The notes beneath the pieces were generated by a model. The model was not told the DNA's origin. It searched no databases and worked only from the letters and a program-made list of their open reading frames with translations. Of a DNA stretch of 64,000 bases, positions 8,325-17,642 are shown one piece after another. Each line of letters opens with the position of its first letter. The first letter of the stretch is position 1. The translations under genes were made by a program, and so were the position numbers. Location: positions 147,774-211,773 of the forward strand of contig NZ_JAASQS010000001.1 in NCBI RefSeq assembly GCF_011762045.1. The letters run 5' to 3'. Source of the stretch: Rhizomicrobium electricum (GTDB lineage Bacteria > Pseudomonadota > Alphaproteobacteria > Micropepsales > Micropepsaceae).

Positions 8325-9401
8325 ATGGCGAACAAGGTGACCCGCGGAAGCGGCAAAAAGCGGACGAGCGCCGCAACGATCTACGATGTGGCGCGCCGGG
8401 TCGGCGTTTCACCCATGACCGTTTCCCGCGTGGTCAACGGCGAATCCAACGTGCGGGAAGCGACCCGCGCGGCGGTGCAGAAGGCGATGCGCGAGCTGCA
8501 GTTCCGCCCCAACAAGGCGGCGCGAAGCTTGGCCGGCGCAACCGAGATCCGCATCGGACTGATCTATAACAATCCGTCGGTAGCCTATTTCACCGAGTTC
8601 CTCATGGGAGCCCTGGAAGGGGCGGGCCACAACGGCGCCCAGCTCGTGGTCGACAAAAGCAAGATCGGCGATCCCGCCGCCGCGCTCACCGCCGTGCATA
8701 CGCTGGTCAAAGGCGGCATCAACGGCCTGATCCTCACGGCGCCGATGAGCGAGTCCGCCGAGTTGATCGCCGAACTCAAGGGCCTCGGCATCGCCATCGT
8801 CGGCATCGCCACGGGCTCGTTCACCGGCGACATCACCTGCGTCGGCATCGACGATTTCCGTGCCAGCTACGACATGACGAAATATCTCATCGGCTTGGGG
8901 CATAAACGCATCGGCTTCATCAAAGGCCATCCCTCGCATTCGTCGAGCCGTTTGAGATTCGCCGGCTTCGAAGCGGCCATCCGCGATGCCGGTGCCAAGG
9001 TCGAGAAGCCGCGCGTGGCACAAGGCTATTACAGCTATCGCTCGGGCATGATGGCCGCCGAGGAGCTGTTGTCCGGCAAGACGCTGCCGACCGCGATCTT
9101 CGCCTCCAACGACGACATGGCATCGGGCGTGATGAGTGTGGCGCACCGCAAGGGCCTCGACGTTCCCAAGGATCTTTCGGTGGTCGGCATCGACGATACC
9201 TCGGCGAGTTCGCTGTGGCCGGCCTTGACCACCGTGCGCCAGCCGATCTTCGATATCGCTTCCACTGCGGTCGAAGGCTTGACCCAGACCCTGAACGATC
9301 TGCGCGCGGGCCGCGTGTCCGAATGCCATAACACGGTCTTTCCTCACGTGCTGGTCGAACGTGAATCGGCGGCGCCTCCGCGCGACGCGCAAAAGAGTTG
9401 A
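8325..9401 (+). CDS. LacI-family transcriptional regulator
   Basis: A 358-residue DNA-binding regulator. The N-terminal helix-turn-helix with hinge helix is typical (ATIYDVARRVGVSPMTVSRVV, then NKAARSLAG near residue 70). The rest is a periplasmic-binding-protein-like sensor domain (IRIGLIYNNPS, GHKRIGFIKG, ASNDDMASGV, LSVVGIDDT). Such proteins usually repress sugar-utilisation genes and sense a sugar or sugar phosphate. No transport or sugar-kinase operon is adjacent; the nearest plausible targets are the esterase at 10161 and the scattered glycoside hydrolases. The following gene starts 11 bases after the stop, so the two are probably cotranscribed. Confidence 0.94.
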   Translation: MANKVTRGSGKKRTSAATIYDVARRVGVSPMTVSRVVNGESNVREATRAAVQKAMRELQFRPNKAARSLAGATEIRIGLIYNNPSVAYFTEFLMGALEGAGHNGAQLVVDKSKIGDPAAALTAVHTLVKGGINGLILTAPMSESAELIAELKGLGIAIVGIATGSFTGDITCVGIDDFRASYDMTKYLIGLGHKRIGFIKGHPSHSSSRLRFAGFEAAIRDAGAKVEKPRVAQGYYSYRSGMMAAEELLSGKTLPTAIFASNDDMASGVMSVAHRKGLDVPKDLSVVGIDDTSASSLWPALTTVRQPIFDIASTAVEGLTQTLNDLRAGRVSECHNTVFPHVLVERESAAPPRDAQKS

Positions 9402-9412
9402 AGGGAGCAAGC

Positions 9413-9784
9413 ATGCGCGCGCTGCTGATCGTTACCGGATTGTTGAACGCCGCATTCGTGGCGTTCCATGTGTTCCTTGGACTGCAGATCGCGCATTGGC
9501 CCCTGCCCGATCTCTTCCGCGGCATGATGCAGAGCTTCAATGTCGGCGGCGCCATGGTGCTGGCCTTCCTGGCGTTCGCACTGCTGGTGCGCGGACGGGA
9601 GGTCCTGGGGACCTGGCTTGGCGCGGCGACGCTGGCGCTCGGGGCCCTGATCTACATCACCCGCGCGATCGAGGAATTCGTCTGGCTGGCGGGGAACGTC
9701 AAAATCGCGGCGGCCTGCGCTGTGCTCGGCGTTCTGCACATCGCCCTGTTCACCGGCGTCCGGGTAACCCGCCCAGTGACTTGA
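9413..9784 (+). CDS. Small four-helix membrane protein
   Basis: A 123-residue hydrophobic protein with four predicted membrane helices (about residues 2-22, 43-62, 70-90 and 99-118). AGGGAG five bases before the ATG supports this start over an upstream TTG. It follows the LacI gene by 11 bases and is probably in the same transcript. No family was recognised. Small charged loops and no catalytic motif make a scaffold or permease-accessory role possible, but nothing shows it. Confidence 0.75.
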   Translation: MRALLIVTGLLNAAFVAFHVFLGLQIAHWPLPDLFRGMMQSFNVGGAMVLAFLAFALLVRGREVLGTWLGAATLALGALIYITRAIEEFVWLAGNVKIAAACAVLGVLHIALFTGVRVTRPVT

Positions 9785-9810
9785 CGGTACCAATGTACCA
9801 TGGTACCAAT
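9781..9810 (+). promoter_or_regulatory. Promoter with three tandem octamers, likely autoregulatory operator of the RHH gene
   Basis: TTGACG (9781-9786) can serve as a -35. It is followed directly by three head-to-tail octamers: GTACCAAT (9787-9794), GTACCATG (9795-9802), GTACCAAT (9803-9810). The ATG of the next gene is only eight bases further and has no Shine-Dalgarno sequence, so the mRNA may be leaderless. RHH repressors typically bind tandem short repeats like these. Confidence 0.6.
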
Positions 9811-9818
9811 TCGTCACC

Positions 9819-10082
9819 ATGACTGACACCAAACCCAATGTCGTCGAGCGCGTGCAGACCGGCATCCGCCTCGAAAAGCGTATCCTCAAAGTGCTGAAGG
9901 CGATTGCCGAGCACGTGGATATCTCCCTGGGCGATCTCATCGAGGGGATCGCTCTCCACAACTTCGAGGGCAAGTGCCCTTTCACGCCTGAGATGGTCGA
10001 GAAGATCGCCAAGCTGAAAGACGTTTACGGCCTCGATCTCACCGCCGCCGACAGCCACAAGCTGGTCGAAAAAAGCTCCTGA
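9819..10082 (+). CDS. Ribbon-helix-helix-like small protein, putative autoregulator
   Basis: An 87-residue soluble protein. Residues 13-51 fit the RHH pattern: a strand (VQTGIRL), a helix (EKRILKVLKAIAEHVD), a turn with Ser (ISLG), then a second helix (DLIEGIALHNFEG). The C-terminal half (from PFTPEMVEKI) is a second small helical segment. RHH proteins dimerise through the strand and bind DNA in tandem, which matches the octamer array just upstream. There is no toxin-like partner immediately downstream; the next gene is an exported esterase 78 bases away. RHH assignment by pattern, moderate confidence; function as a regulator is inferred. Confidence 0.72.
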   Translation: MTDTKPNVVERVQTGIRLEKRILKVLKAIAEHVDISLGDLIEGIALHNFEGKCPFTPEMVEKIAKLKDVYGLDLTAADSHKLVEKSS

Positions 10083-10160
10083 CCACCCCCACCGATAGGA
10101 ACGGCTTCACCGTGCGGCGCGCCGCGGCGGCTGGTTTTTTGCGCGCCATGGAGACCCCCA

Positions 10161-11048
10161 ATGACCTGGAAGATCGCCACCTCGGCGCTTTTCATGACGG
10201 CGAGCCTTGCGGGCGCAGCCGAACCGGCACTGCCGCTTTGGCCCGGCATCGCGCCCGGCTCGGAAAACGCACTCAAGCCGGAACTGGTCGTCACCAATGC
10301 CAATGGCGAGCGCGCCGTCTCGCAAATCGCCACTCCGACGCTGACGCCGTTCTATGCCGATCATCCGAACGGCACGGCCATCATCGTTTCGCCCGGCTCC
10401 GGCTTCCGGGCGGAAGTCTTCGATGCCGAAGGCGTTGCGGTCGCGCGCTGGCTGACCACGCTCGGCGTCGATGCCTACGTGCTGAAGTACCGCCTGCCCT
10501 CCGAAGGACATACCAACGGCGAGGACGTCATCGTGCAGGACATTCAGCGCGCCATCCGTCTGGTCCGGACGCAGACCGCGCATAAGGCGCGGCGCGTAGG
10601 AACCCTCGGCTTTTCAGCGGGCGGCAATCTGACGGCGATTTCGGCGGTCTATTACGACAGACAGGTTTATACGCCGGTCGACGCCAGCGATGCGTTGAGC
10701 GCACGCCCCGACTTCTTCGCGGTGGTTTACGGCTATGTGCCGCGACAGGAGGATCTCGGCCTGGTTCACACGCCGCCGGACAGCCCGACCGTACGCTACC
10801 TCGCAAAATACCCGTTCGAACCGGCGGTCACGGCCGACACACCGCCATGCTTCGTCGTGCACGGCGATTCCGATCGTCACGTCTCCGCCGAACACGGCAT
10901 CCGCATCGCGACGGCGGTTGCGAAAGCCGGAGGCCGCTGCGAATTCCATCTGATCAAAGGCGCCGATCACGGATTCGGCCTGCATGCGATCGGCGAAGAC
11001 CGCATCTGGCCGACGCTGTTCGCGAGCTGGCTGGCGAAACAGAACTAG
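10161..11048 (+). CDS. Exported alpha/beta-hydrolase, acetyl-esterase type
   Basis: A 295-residue esterase with a signal peptide (cleavage near SLAGAAEP) and the fold of the COG0657 acetyl-esterase group. It shows an oxyanion-loop region (IIVSPGSGF), a nucleophile elbow GFSAGG (Ser near residue 153), a catalytic Asp in HGDSDRHV and a catalytic His in GADHGFG. Members often remove acetyl groups from xylan or other plant glycans in the periplasm. GGAG seven bases upstream supports the start. Acetyl-xylan esterase activity is likely but not proven by sequence. Confidence 0.85.
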   Translation: MTWKIATSALFMTASLAGAAEPALPLWPGIAPGSENALKPELVVTNANGERAVSQIATPTLTPFYADHPNGTAIIVSPGSGFRAEVFDAEGVAVARWLTTLGVDAYVLKYRLPSEGHTNGEDVIVQDIQRAIRLVRTQTAHKARRVGTLGFSAGGNLTAISAVYYDRQVYTPVDASDALSARPDFFAVVYGYVPRQEDLGLVHTPPDSPTVRYLAKYPFEPAVTADTPPCFVVHGDSDRHVSAEHGIRIATAVAKAGGRCEFHLIKGADHGFGLHAIGEDRIWPTLFASWLAKQN

Positions 11049-11126
11049 CGATTTCCCTCCACCCTCCCACCTCCATTCGCGCTCGCGGGAATGGGGCGGG
11101 ACTTCTGCACCCAAAAGGAACCCCTC

Positions 11127-11540
11127 ATGTCTTCCCAAATTCGTTGGCTCCGCATTTCCTACTGGACCGGCGCAATCATCGATGCGCTCGCCTGCATTCC
11201 GCTGGTCAATTCCGAGGTCTGGGCCATGCTCAATCACGTCCCGAATTTCCACGCCAGCGTCGAGTTCCGGTATGCGCAGGGCTTCGCGGCCGTGTTCATG
11301 GCGGGCTGGACCGCCCTGCTCGTTTGGGCCGACCGCAATCCGCTCGATCGGCGCGGCATCCTCGTGATCACCACCTTCCCGGTGGTGGTCGGACTCAACG
11401 GCATGCGTTACCTGCTCTATGCCGGCGGATTGGTGGCGGAGCCGTTCACGGCTTTCGGCATCGTGTTGCCGGTGACTTTAAGCGTGCTGTTCCTGTTTTC
11501 CTACTTCAACAGCCTGCGGGGCGAAACGCGGACTGCATAA
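11127..11540 (+). CDS. Small membrane protein, unknown function
   Basis: A 137-residue protein with four predicted membrane helices (approximately 8-27, 45-64, 76-95 and 105-125). The start at 11127 has AAAGGAA upstream; an earlier in-frame ATG at 11091 lacks a ribosome site. Its architecture is like that of the membrane protein at 9413, but no clear sequence relationship was seen. It ends at a strong bidirectional terminator shared with the convergent pflA. Confidence 0.75.
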   Translation: MSSQIRWLRISYWTGAIIDALACIPLVNSEVWAMLNHVPNFHASVEFRYAQGFAAVFMAGWTALLVWADRNPLDRRGILVITTFPVVVGLNGMRYLLYAGGLVAEPFTAFGIVLPVTLSVLFLFSYFNSLRGETRTA

Positions 11541-11552
11541 CGCGCAAAACGA

Positions 11553-11580
11553 AAACGGCCGGGATCGCTCCCGGCCGTTT
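11553..11580. terminator. Bidirectional terminator between convergent genes
   Basis: Twelve-bp perfect stem (AAACGGCCGGGA at 11553-11564 with TCCCGGCCGTTT at 11569-11580) and a TCGC tetraloop. A-tracts on one side and T-tracts on the other let it serve the membrane-protein gene and pflA. Confidence 0.85.
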
Positions 11581-11602
11581 CCACACTACCAATTTGAATT
11601 CT

Positions 11603-12346
11603 TCACACCGTCTTCAGCCCGTGGGAGACGAAAATCTCCTTCACATGGGCGATCAGCTCGGGCGCCGGCGGTTGGGTGTCCTTGAGCTGATAGGGCAGCT
11701 TCAGCGCTTCCCATTTCGGCTCGCCCATTTTGTGGAACGGCAGCACCTCGACCTTTTCCATCTTGAGTTTGGCCGCATAAGCCGCCAACTCGGTGACGTG
11801 TTCGAGATTGTCGGTCCAGCCCGGCACCAGGACGTAACGCAGCCAGGTCGGCTTGCCGATCTCGGCCAGCCGCTCGGCAAAACGCAGCGTCGGCGTGAGT
11901 TCGGCACCGGTCAGGCTTTTGTAGACACCCGGATCCCACGCCTTGATGTCGAGCAGCACCAGATCGGTGGCGTCGAGCAAGGCATCGGTGGCGTGGTCGC
12001 CGAGGAAGCCGTTGGTATCGAGCGCGGTGTGCAGTCCCATGGCCTTGCAGCCCTGGAAGAACGCGGTGACGAAGTCCGGCTGCGCCAGCGGCTCGCCGCC
12101 CGTGCACGTCACGCCACCGCCGGTCCGCTTCAAGTAGTGGGCGTAGAGCAGCACCTCATTGAGGAGATGCGCCACGCCCGTCTTCTTGGCGTCCTTCATG
12201 TGCCAGGTGTCGGGGTTGTGGCAGTACAGGCAGCGTAGATGGCATCCCGACAGGAACACCACGAACCTGAGGCCCGGACCGTCTACCGCCCCGCCGGTTT
12301 CGACGGAGTGGACGTAACCTTCGACATTGACACTCATACTATGCAC
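11603..12346 (-). CDS. pflA: Pyruvate formate-lyase activating enzyme
   Basis: A 247-residue radical-SAM enzyme that installs the glycyl radical on PflB. The CX3CX2C iron-sulfur cluster motif is GCHLRCLYCHN near residue 35, preceded by VDGPGLRFVVFLSG as in activases. TCTGGEPLAQ gives the SAM-binding GGE element, and YVLVPGWTD and VEVLPFHKMG are typical of PflA. It begins with GTG at 12346 (GAGAGG 10 bases upstream); an ATG at 12337 is an alternative. It lies 19 bases downstream of pflB, one operon. Confidence 0.96.
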   Translation of the reverse strand: MHSMSVNVEGYVHSVETGGAVDGPGLRFVVFLSGCHLRCLYCHNPDTWHMKDAKKTGVAHLLNEVLLYAHYLKRTGGGVTCTGGEPLAQPDFVTAFFQGCKAMGLHTALDTNGFLGDHATDALLDATDLVLLDIKAWDPGVYKSLTGAELTPTLRFAERLAEIGKPTWLRYVLVPGWTDNLEHVTELAAYAAKLKMEKVEVLPFHKMGEPKWEALKLPYQLKDTQPPAPELIAHVKEIFVSHGLKTV

Positions 12347-12365
12347 GACGCTTTAACCTCTCAAA

Positions 12366-14636
12366 TCAGACGCACTGATGGAACGTCCGGTGGATGACGT
12401 CCAGTTGTTGTTCCCGCGTCAACTTGATGAAGTTCACGGCGTAGCCAGACACGCGGATGGTGAGCTGCGGATATTTCTCCGGATGGTCCATCGCATCCAT
12501 CAGCATCTCGCGATCGAAGACGTTGACGTTGAGATGGTGGCCGCCGCTCATGAAGTAGCCGTCCAACAGGCCCACCAGATTGTCCTTGCGCCCGTGGTTG
12601 GTCTTGCCCAGCGCGCCGGGGATGATCGAGAAGGTGTTGGAGATGCCGTCCTGCGAATGCTGGTAGGGCAGCTTGGCGACCGAGGAGAGCGACGCGAGCG
12701 CGCCCTTCTTGTCGCGGCCGTGCATCGGGTTGGCGCCCGGTGCGAACGGCTCGCCGGCCTTGCGACCGTCCGGGGTGTCGCCCGTCTTCTTGCCGTAGAC
12801 GACGTTCGAGGTGATGGTCAGCACCGACTGCGTCGGCACCGCGTTGCGATAGGTCTTGCGGGTCTTCAGCTTGCGCATGAAGCGCTCGACCAGATCGACC
12901 GCGATCGAGTCGACGCGATCGTCGTTGTTGCCGTAGGCCGGATATTCGCCTTCGATGTCGAAGCCGACCGCCAGGCCGCGCTCGTCGCGCTTCACATGCA
13001 CCTTGGCGTACTTGATGGCCGACAGCGAGTCACACGCGATCGACAGGCCGGCGATGCCGCAAGCCATCGTGCGCAGGATATCGCGGTCATGCAGCGCCAT
13101 CTCGATGCGCTCGTAGCAATACTTGTCGTGCATGTAGTGGATGATGTTCAGCGCATCCATGTAGGTGGACGCAAGGTAGTCCATCATCTGGTCGAGGCGC
13201 GCCAGGACTTCATCGTAGTTCAGAACGTCCGAAGTGATCGGAGCAAGCGCCGGACCGACCTGCTTGCCGCTGATCTCGTCGCGGCCGCCGTTGATCGCGT
13301 AAAGCAGCGTCTTGGCGAGGTTGGCGCGGGCACCGAAGAACTGCATCTGCTTGCCGATGCGCATGGCGGAGACGCAGCAGGCGATGCCGTAGTCGTCACC
13401 CCAATACGGACGCATCAGGTCGTCGTTCTCGTACTGGATCGCGCTCGTCGTGATCGACATGTGGGCGCAATACTTCTTGAACGCCGGCGGCAGGTTCACC
13501 GACCACAACACCGTCAGGTTCGGCTCCGGCGCCGGGCCGAGGTTGGTCAGCGTGTGCAGGAAGCGGAAGGTGGTCTTGGTCACCAGCGTGCGGCCGTCCA
13601 GGCTCATGCCGCCGAGGACTTCGGTCACCCAGGTGGGATCGCCCGAGAACAGCTCGTTGTATTCCGGCGTACGAGCGAAGCGGACCATGCGCAGCTTCAT
13701 GACCAGATGGTCGATCAGCTCCTGCGCTTCGGTCTCGGTGATGAGGCCGGACTTGAGGTCACGTTCGATGTAGATGTCGAGGAAGGACGACACGCGGCCG
13801 ATCGACATCGCAGCGCCGTTCTGTTCCTTCACCGCGGCGAGATAGCCGAAATACGTCCACTGGATCGCTTCCTTGGCGTTCATCGCGGGCTTGGAAATGT
13901 CGTAGCCGTAGCTGGCGGCCATTTCCTTGAGCTGGCCGAGGGCGCGGATCTGTTCGGAGATTTCCTCGCGCAGGCGGATGGTATCTTCGTTGATGACGGG
14001 TTCGAGCGCGGCGCCCTGCTCCTTGCGCTCCTGAACCAGATAATCGACGCCGTACAGCGCAACGCGGCGATAGTCGCCGATGATGCGGCCGCGGCCGTAG
14101 CCGTCCGGCAGGCCGGTGATGATGCCCGACTTGCGCGCATCGCGGATCGCCTTGGTGTAGACGTCGAAGACGCCGTCATTGTGCGTCTTGCGGTAATGCG
14201 TGAAGGCTTGATGGATTTCCGGCGATACCTTGTAGCCGTAGGCTTCGCAGGCGTGCTCGGCGACCTTGATGCCGCCGAACGGCATCAGCGCGCGCTTGAA
14301 CGGCTTGTCGGTCTGCAGGCCGACGATCTGCTCGAGCGGCTTGTCGATGTAGCCCGGCGCATGGCTGACGATGGTCGACACGATGTCGGTGTCCATGTCG
14401 AGCGTGCCGCCCTTGGCATGCTCTTCGTCCATCAGCTTGCGGACTTCTTTCCACAACGACAGCGTTCGCTCGGTTGGAGGCGCCAGGAAGGCCTCATCGC
14501 CGGTGTAGGGATGAACGTTGAGCTGGATGAATTCGCGGACGTTGATCTCGTGCTTCCACGAGGTACCCGCGAACGCCGGGCCGATGTACTTCACGTCCTT
14601 GTCCGATACTTGCGCTGCAACGCGATCCACTTTCAT
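12366..14636 (-). CDS. pflB: Formate C-acetyltransferase (pyruvate formate-lyase)
   Basis: Converts pyruvate and CoA to acetyl-CoA and formate without oxygen, the key step of mixed-acid fermentation. 756 residues, close to the usual 760. The paired active-site cysteines are in GIACCVSAM, and the glycyl-radical loop RVSGYAVNF is 26 residues from the C-terminus. ATG at 14636 is preferred over an in-frame TTG at 14672; AAGGAG lies very close (two bases) before it. With pflA behind it, the two form a complete oxygen-sensitive module, so the host can probably grow by fermentation. Confidence 0.97.
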   Translation of the reverse strand: MKVDRVAAQVSDKDVKYIGPAFAGTSWKHEINVREFIQLNVHPYTGDEAFLAPPTERTLSLWKEVRKLMDEEHAKGGTLDMDTDIVSTIVSHAPGYIDKPLEQIVGLQTDKPFKRALMPFGGIKVAEHACEAYGYKVSPEIHQAFTHYRKTHNDGVFDVYTKAIRDARKSGIITGLPDGYGRGRIIGDYRRVALYGVDYLVQERKEQGAALEPVINEDTIRLREEISEQIRALGQLKEMAASYGYDISKPAMNAKEAIQWTYFGYLAAVKEQNGAAMSIGRVSSFLDIYIERDLKSGLITETEAQELIDHLVMKLRMVRFARTPEYNELFSGDPTWVTEVLGGMSLDGRTLVTKTTFRFLHTLTNLGPAPEPNLTVLWSVNLPPAFKKYCAHMSITTSAIQYENDDLMRPYWGDDYGIACCVSAMRIGKQMQFFGARANLAKTLLYAINGGRDEISGKQVGPALAPITSDVLNYDEVLARLDQMMDYLASTYMDALNIIHYMHDKYCYERIEMALHDRDILRTMACGIAGLSIACDSLSAIKYAKVHVKRDERGLAVGFDIEGEYPAYGNNDDRVDSIAVDLVERFMRKLKTRKTYRNAVPTQSVLTITSNVVYGKKTGDTPDGRKAGEPFAPGANPMHGRDKKGALASLSSVAKLPYQHSQDGISNTFSIIPGALGKTNHGRKDNLVGLLDGYFMSGGHHLNVNVFDREMLMDAMDHPEKYPQLTIRVSGYAVNFIKLTREQQLDVIHRTFHQCV

Positions 14637-15170
14637 GTCTCCTTGTTGAATTGCATCGGTCGCCTTTTCCAATCAGCGATAGCGATGCCACACGTCCGCA
14701 TTCATTCGACTTCGTGTGCTCTCCTCGTGTGGCAAATAGATGCCCGAGGGAAGCCTTTTAAGAGCGTCATATTGATGCGCGGCCGACACATTTTTGACCC
14801 ATTACGCTCAACGACGCCTGAGTATCCGCGTGTCCGTCGATCATGCCAGCGATGATGTCCGTATTCGTTACGAGTGCGTATTCGTAAATTCCCGCATTTC
14901 CGTCCGGGCAATCTGCCCAACGTGCGGGCAACTCGAACGAGTATTTCATCGGGGAAGTCTCTCGACACAGATTCGAACAAGGCCTGTGAGCCGCCTCGCC
15001 TCCCGCTCCGCCGAATGATGTACAGCAAATACCATTTTTAACTGCGCCCTCCTCGCGCGGCCGGGCAAGCCGCCTCGGTGTCGCAGGAGACGCGCAGTTT
15101 AAGACATCTGTCCTAATCTTTGCCACCGGTTACCGGTACCGCTATCACGAACGCGGCCGGGGCGCCCGAT
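14637..15170. promoter_or_regulatory. Intergenic region upstream of pflBA, no clear gene
   Basis: About 530 bases between the methyltransferase stop and pflB. It is less GC-rich than its surroundings. I found no FNR box (TTGAT-N4-ATCAA), although fermentation genes are often under FNR control. Minus-strand frames of 108-119 codons exist but lack ribosome sites. The last part (14949-14770, minus) encodes a protein-like stretch beginning MKYSFELPARW, without a Shine-Dalgarno sequence, and is left uncalled. Confidence 0.35.
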
Positions 15171-15827
15171 TCAGCGGCCAAGCAGAGTGGTGAGTCGCCC
15201 GAGGACCCGGCCAGGCAGATACCGCTTGAGGGTCTTCTTGTTGTAGCCCTGGTCCCACCAGCCATCGCCGAGCGGATCGAAGACGGGAGCATCGGTCCGG
15301 CGGAAGAACGCGGTGGTCAGCGTCACCCCCACCTTCTCGAACATCCGGTCGGCACACAAAAACTCGTAGAGGTTGTGAATGGAGCGGATTTGGATGTCGT
15401 CGATGACCAGTAACGCGCCCGGAGCGAGGTGGGGATAGACGTAATAATATTCCAGGTCGGGGAACGGATAGCCGTGCGGCCCGTCCAGAAGGGCAAAGTC
15501 GAGTGGCCCGGCGAACGGATGGACCGGCAGAGTCTTTTGCGTCGGCCCGAGCACGAACGTCGCCCTATCTGCCCGGAAATGCTCGTTTTTCTGCGTATTG
15601 GTGATGCTGCCGTTGCCGTCATCCATGGCGAACACGGTGTGGTCGCGGCTGAGGTGGGAAAGCAGCAGCGTGGTGGCGCCCGATCCGGTCTCCATCGACC
15701 GGTTGAGCGTCATGCCCTGGGTATGGCGCAGGATCGCATCGAGCACATGCGGCGAGGTCCCGCCCGCTTTGTGCAGCGACGTCGATATCCGCTTGATCGC
15801 CGTCAGTGTTCCAGGCGCCAGGCTCAT
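15171..15827 (-). CDS. Class I SAM-dependent methyltransferase
   Basis: A 218-residue protein of the Methyltransf_24-like group. Motif I (METGSGATTLLL, residues 46-57) binds SAM, VFAMDDG supplies the acidic residue after strand 2, and FALLDGPHGYPFPDLEYYY and GALLVIDDIQI are the later strands with the acidic residues used by this family. The C-terminus is basic. The substrate is not evident; relatives act in glycan or small-molecule methylation. It is divergent from ahcY, whose product removes S-adenosylhomocysteine, the by-product of such enzymes. Confidence 0.85.
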   Translation of the reverse strand: MSLAPGTLTAIKRISTSLHKAGGTSPHVLDAILRHTQGMTLNRSMETGSGATTLLLSHLSRDHTVFAMDDGNGSITNTQKNEHFRADRATFVLGPTQKTLPVHPFAGPLDFALLDGPHGYPFPDLEYYYVYPHLAPGALLVIDDIQIRSIHNLYEFLCADRMFEKVGVTLTTAFFRRTDAPVFDPLGDGWWDQGYNKKTLKRYLPGRVLGRLTTLLGR

Positions 15828-16008
15828 GTGCTTCTCCGTGCCCTCGCCTGACGCTTATGCGATTGCGTCGCACTTGTACACGTTTCCCAAACCGCCGGTT
15901 TTGGAGAAATCGGGGAAAATACACATATGCATATTTCTTTATATGCTTCTTGCCCGGCCCTGAGGGCGCTGGTAAAGACGGCCCCGGAATTGGAAAGGAC
16001 CCGCCGCC
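15828..16008. promoter_or_regulatory. Divergent promoter region and ahcY leader
   Basis: An AT-rich stretch (15910-15950) with the 10-bp palindrome ATATGCATAT (15926-15935 region) separates the methyltransferase from ahcY, followed by a GC-rich leader of about 55 bases that can fold. I could not match it to the SAH or SAM-II riboswitch consensus, so no riboswitch is called. Confidence 0.35.
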
Positions 16009-17409
16009 ATGGCTGCAACGGAATACGTCATCAAGGACATCGCCCTCGCCGATTGGGGCCGCAAGGAATTGGCCATCGCCGAGACCGAAATGCCGGGCCT
16101 GATGGCCACGCGCGCCGAATACGGCCCCAAGCAGCCGCTCAAGGGCGCCCGCATCGCCGGCTCGCTGCATATGACGATCCAGACGGCGGCACTGATCGAG
16201 ACCCTGAAGGCGCTCGGCGCCGACATCCGCTGGGCCTCGTGCAACATCTATTCGACCCAGGATCACGCCGCCGCCGCGATCGCCGCCGCCGGCATCCCGG
16301 TGTTCGCGGTCAAGGGCGAGAGCCTGACCGATTATTGGGAATACACTCACCGCATTTTCGAATGGTCGGACGGCGGCACGCCGAACATGATCCTCGACGA
16401 CGGCGGCGATGCCACCCTGCTCGTCCATCTGGGCGTGCGCGCCGAAGCCGGCGACACTGCGTTCCTCGATCATCCCGACAGCGAAGAAGCCGAAGTCCTG
16501 TTCGCGTCGATCAAGAAGCGCCTCGCGTCCAAGCCGGGCTTCTACACCAACATCGCCAAGAACATTAAGGGCGTCACCGAAGAGACCACCACCGGCGTCC
16601 ATCGTCTCTATCAGATGGAAAAGGACGGCACGCTGCTGTTCCCGGCGATCAACGTCAACGACAGCGTCACCAAGTCGAAGTTCGACAATCTGTACGGCTG
16701 CCGTGAATCGCTGGTCGACGGCATCCGCCGCGCCACCGACGTCATGATGTCGGGCAAGGTCGCGATGGTGTGCGGCTTCGGCGATGTCGGCAAGGGCTCG
16801 GCGGCGTCGCTGCGCCAGGCCGGCTGCCGTGTGATGGTGTCGGAAGTCGATCCGATCTGCGCCCTGCAGGCGGCGATGGAAGGCTATGAAGTCGTCACCA
16901 TGGAAGACGCCGCGCCGAAGGCCGACATCTTCGTCACCTGCACCGGCAACGTCGACATCATCACCATCGACCACATGCGGGCGATGAAAGATCGCGCCAT
17001 CGTCTGCAACATCGGTCACTTCGATTCCGAGATCCAGGTTTCGTCCCTGCGCAATCTCAAATGGAACAACATCAAGCCGCAGGTCGACGAGATCGAGTTC
17101 GCCGACGGTCACCGCATCATCCTGCTGGCCGAGGGCCGGCTGGTGAACCTGGGCTGCGCCACCGGCCACCCCAGCTTCGTGATGAGCGCCAGCTTCACCA
17201 ACCAGTCGCTCGCGCAGATCGAACTGTTCTGCAATCAGGGCAAGTACGAGAAGAAGGTTTATGTGCTGCCCAAGACCCTCGACGAGAAGGTCGCCCAGCT
17301 CCATCTCGCCAAGGTCGGCGCCCATATGACCAAGCTCACCCCCAAGCAGGCCGCCTATATCGGCGTCGCCGAGCTGGGCCCGTTTAAGGCGGAAACCTAC
17401 CGGTACTAA
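16009..17409 (+). CDS. ahcY: Adenosylhomocysteinase
   Basis: Hydrolyses S-adenosylhomocysteine to adenosine and homocysteine, keeping methylation reactions running. 466 residues, the usual bacterial length. It shows [15 protein letters not shown] near the start, [14 protein letters not shown] (active-site region), the NAD-binding [10 protein letters not shown] near residue 261, [10 protein letters not shown], and the conserved end KAETYRY. AAAGGA nine bases before the ATG gives the start. In related genomes it lies close to divL and tsaE, as here. A terminator follows 25 bases after the stop. Confidence 0.98.
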   Translation: MAATEYVIKDIALADWGRKELAIAETEMPGLMATRAEYGPKQPLKGARIAGSLHMTIQTAALIETLKALGADIRWASCNIYSTQDHAAAAIAAAGIPVFAVKGESLTDYWEYTHRIFEWSDGGTPNMILDDGGDATLLVHLGVRAEAGDTAFLDHPDSEEAEVLFASIKKRLASKPGFYTNIAKNIKGVTEETTTGVHRLYQMEKDGTLLFPAINVNDSVTKSKFDNLYGCRESLVDGIRRATDVMMSGKVAMVCGFGDVGKGSAASLRQAGCRVMVSEVDPICALQAAMEGYEVVTMEDAAPKADIFVTCTGNVDIITIDHMRAMKDRAIVCNIGHFDSEIQVSSLRNLKWNNIKPQVDEIEFADGHRIILLAEGRLVNLGCATGHPSFVMSASFTNQSLAQIELFCNQGKYEKKVYVLPKTLDEKVAQLHLAKVGAHMTKLTPKQAAYIGVAELGPFKAETYRY

Positions 17410-17434
17410 GCGGTTTCATTCTCCTGAAACCGGC

Positions 17435-17470
17435 AACGCCTCCCCTTCTCACGAGGGGGAGGCGTTTTCG
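17435..17470 (+). terminator. Rho-independent terminator of ahcY
   Basis: Stem AACGCCTCCCC (17435-17445) with GGGGAGGCGTT (17456-17466), ten-base loop, followed by TTCGTTTT. Confidence 0.85.
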
Positions 17471-17642
17471 TTTTCATGAGCATCCGATCTCCGTCTCGCG
17501 AGGAGGGAATTCTAAGATTTGAAGTTTTGGAAACAATGAGTTTACATAGTTTCCATTTCTTATAGCTCCATGCACGCGTATCTCAACAGCGCAGTATTCA
17601 CGCCGCATCGAACCGATCGGCGAGCCAGTTTGAGGATATGCC

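Noticed and set aside
12378..14855. 825-codon plus-strand frame opposite pflB
   Set aside because: Antisense shadow; pflB on the other strand has all its catalytic motifs.
14767..15126. 119-codon minus-strand frame upstream of pflB
   Set aside because: Only the last 60 residues look protein-like and the internal ATG has no Shine-Dalgarno sequence.
15955..16008. SAH or SAM-II riboswitch before ahcY
   Set aside because: The leader does not match the consensus core as I know it.
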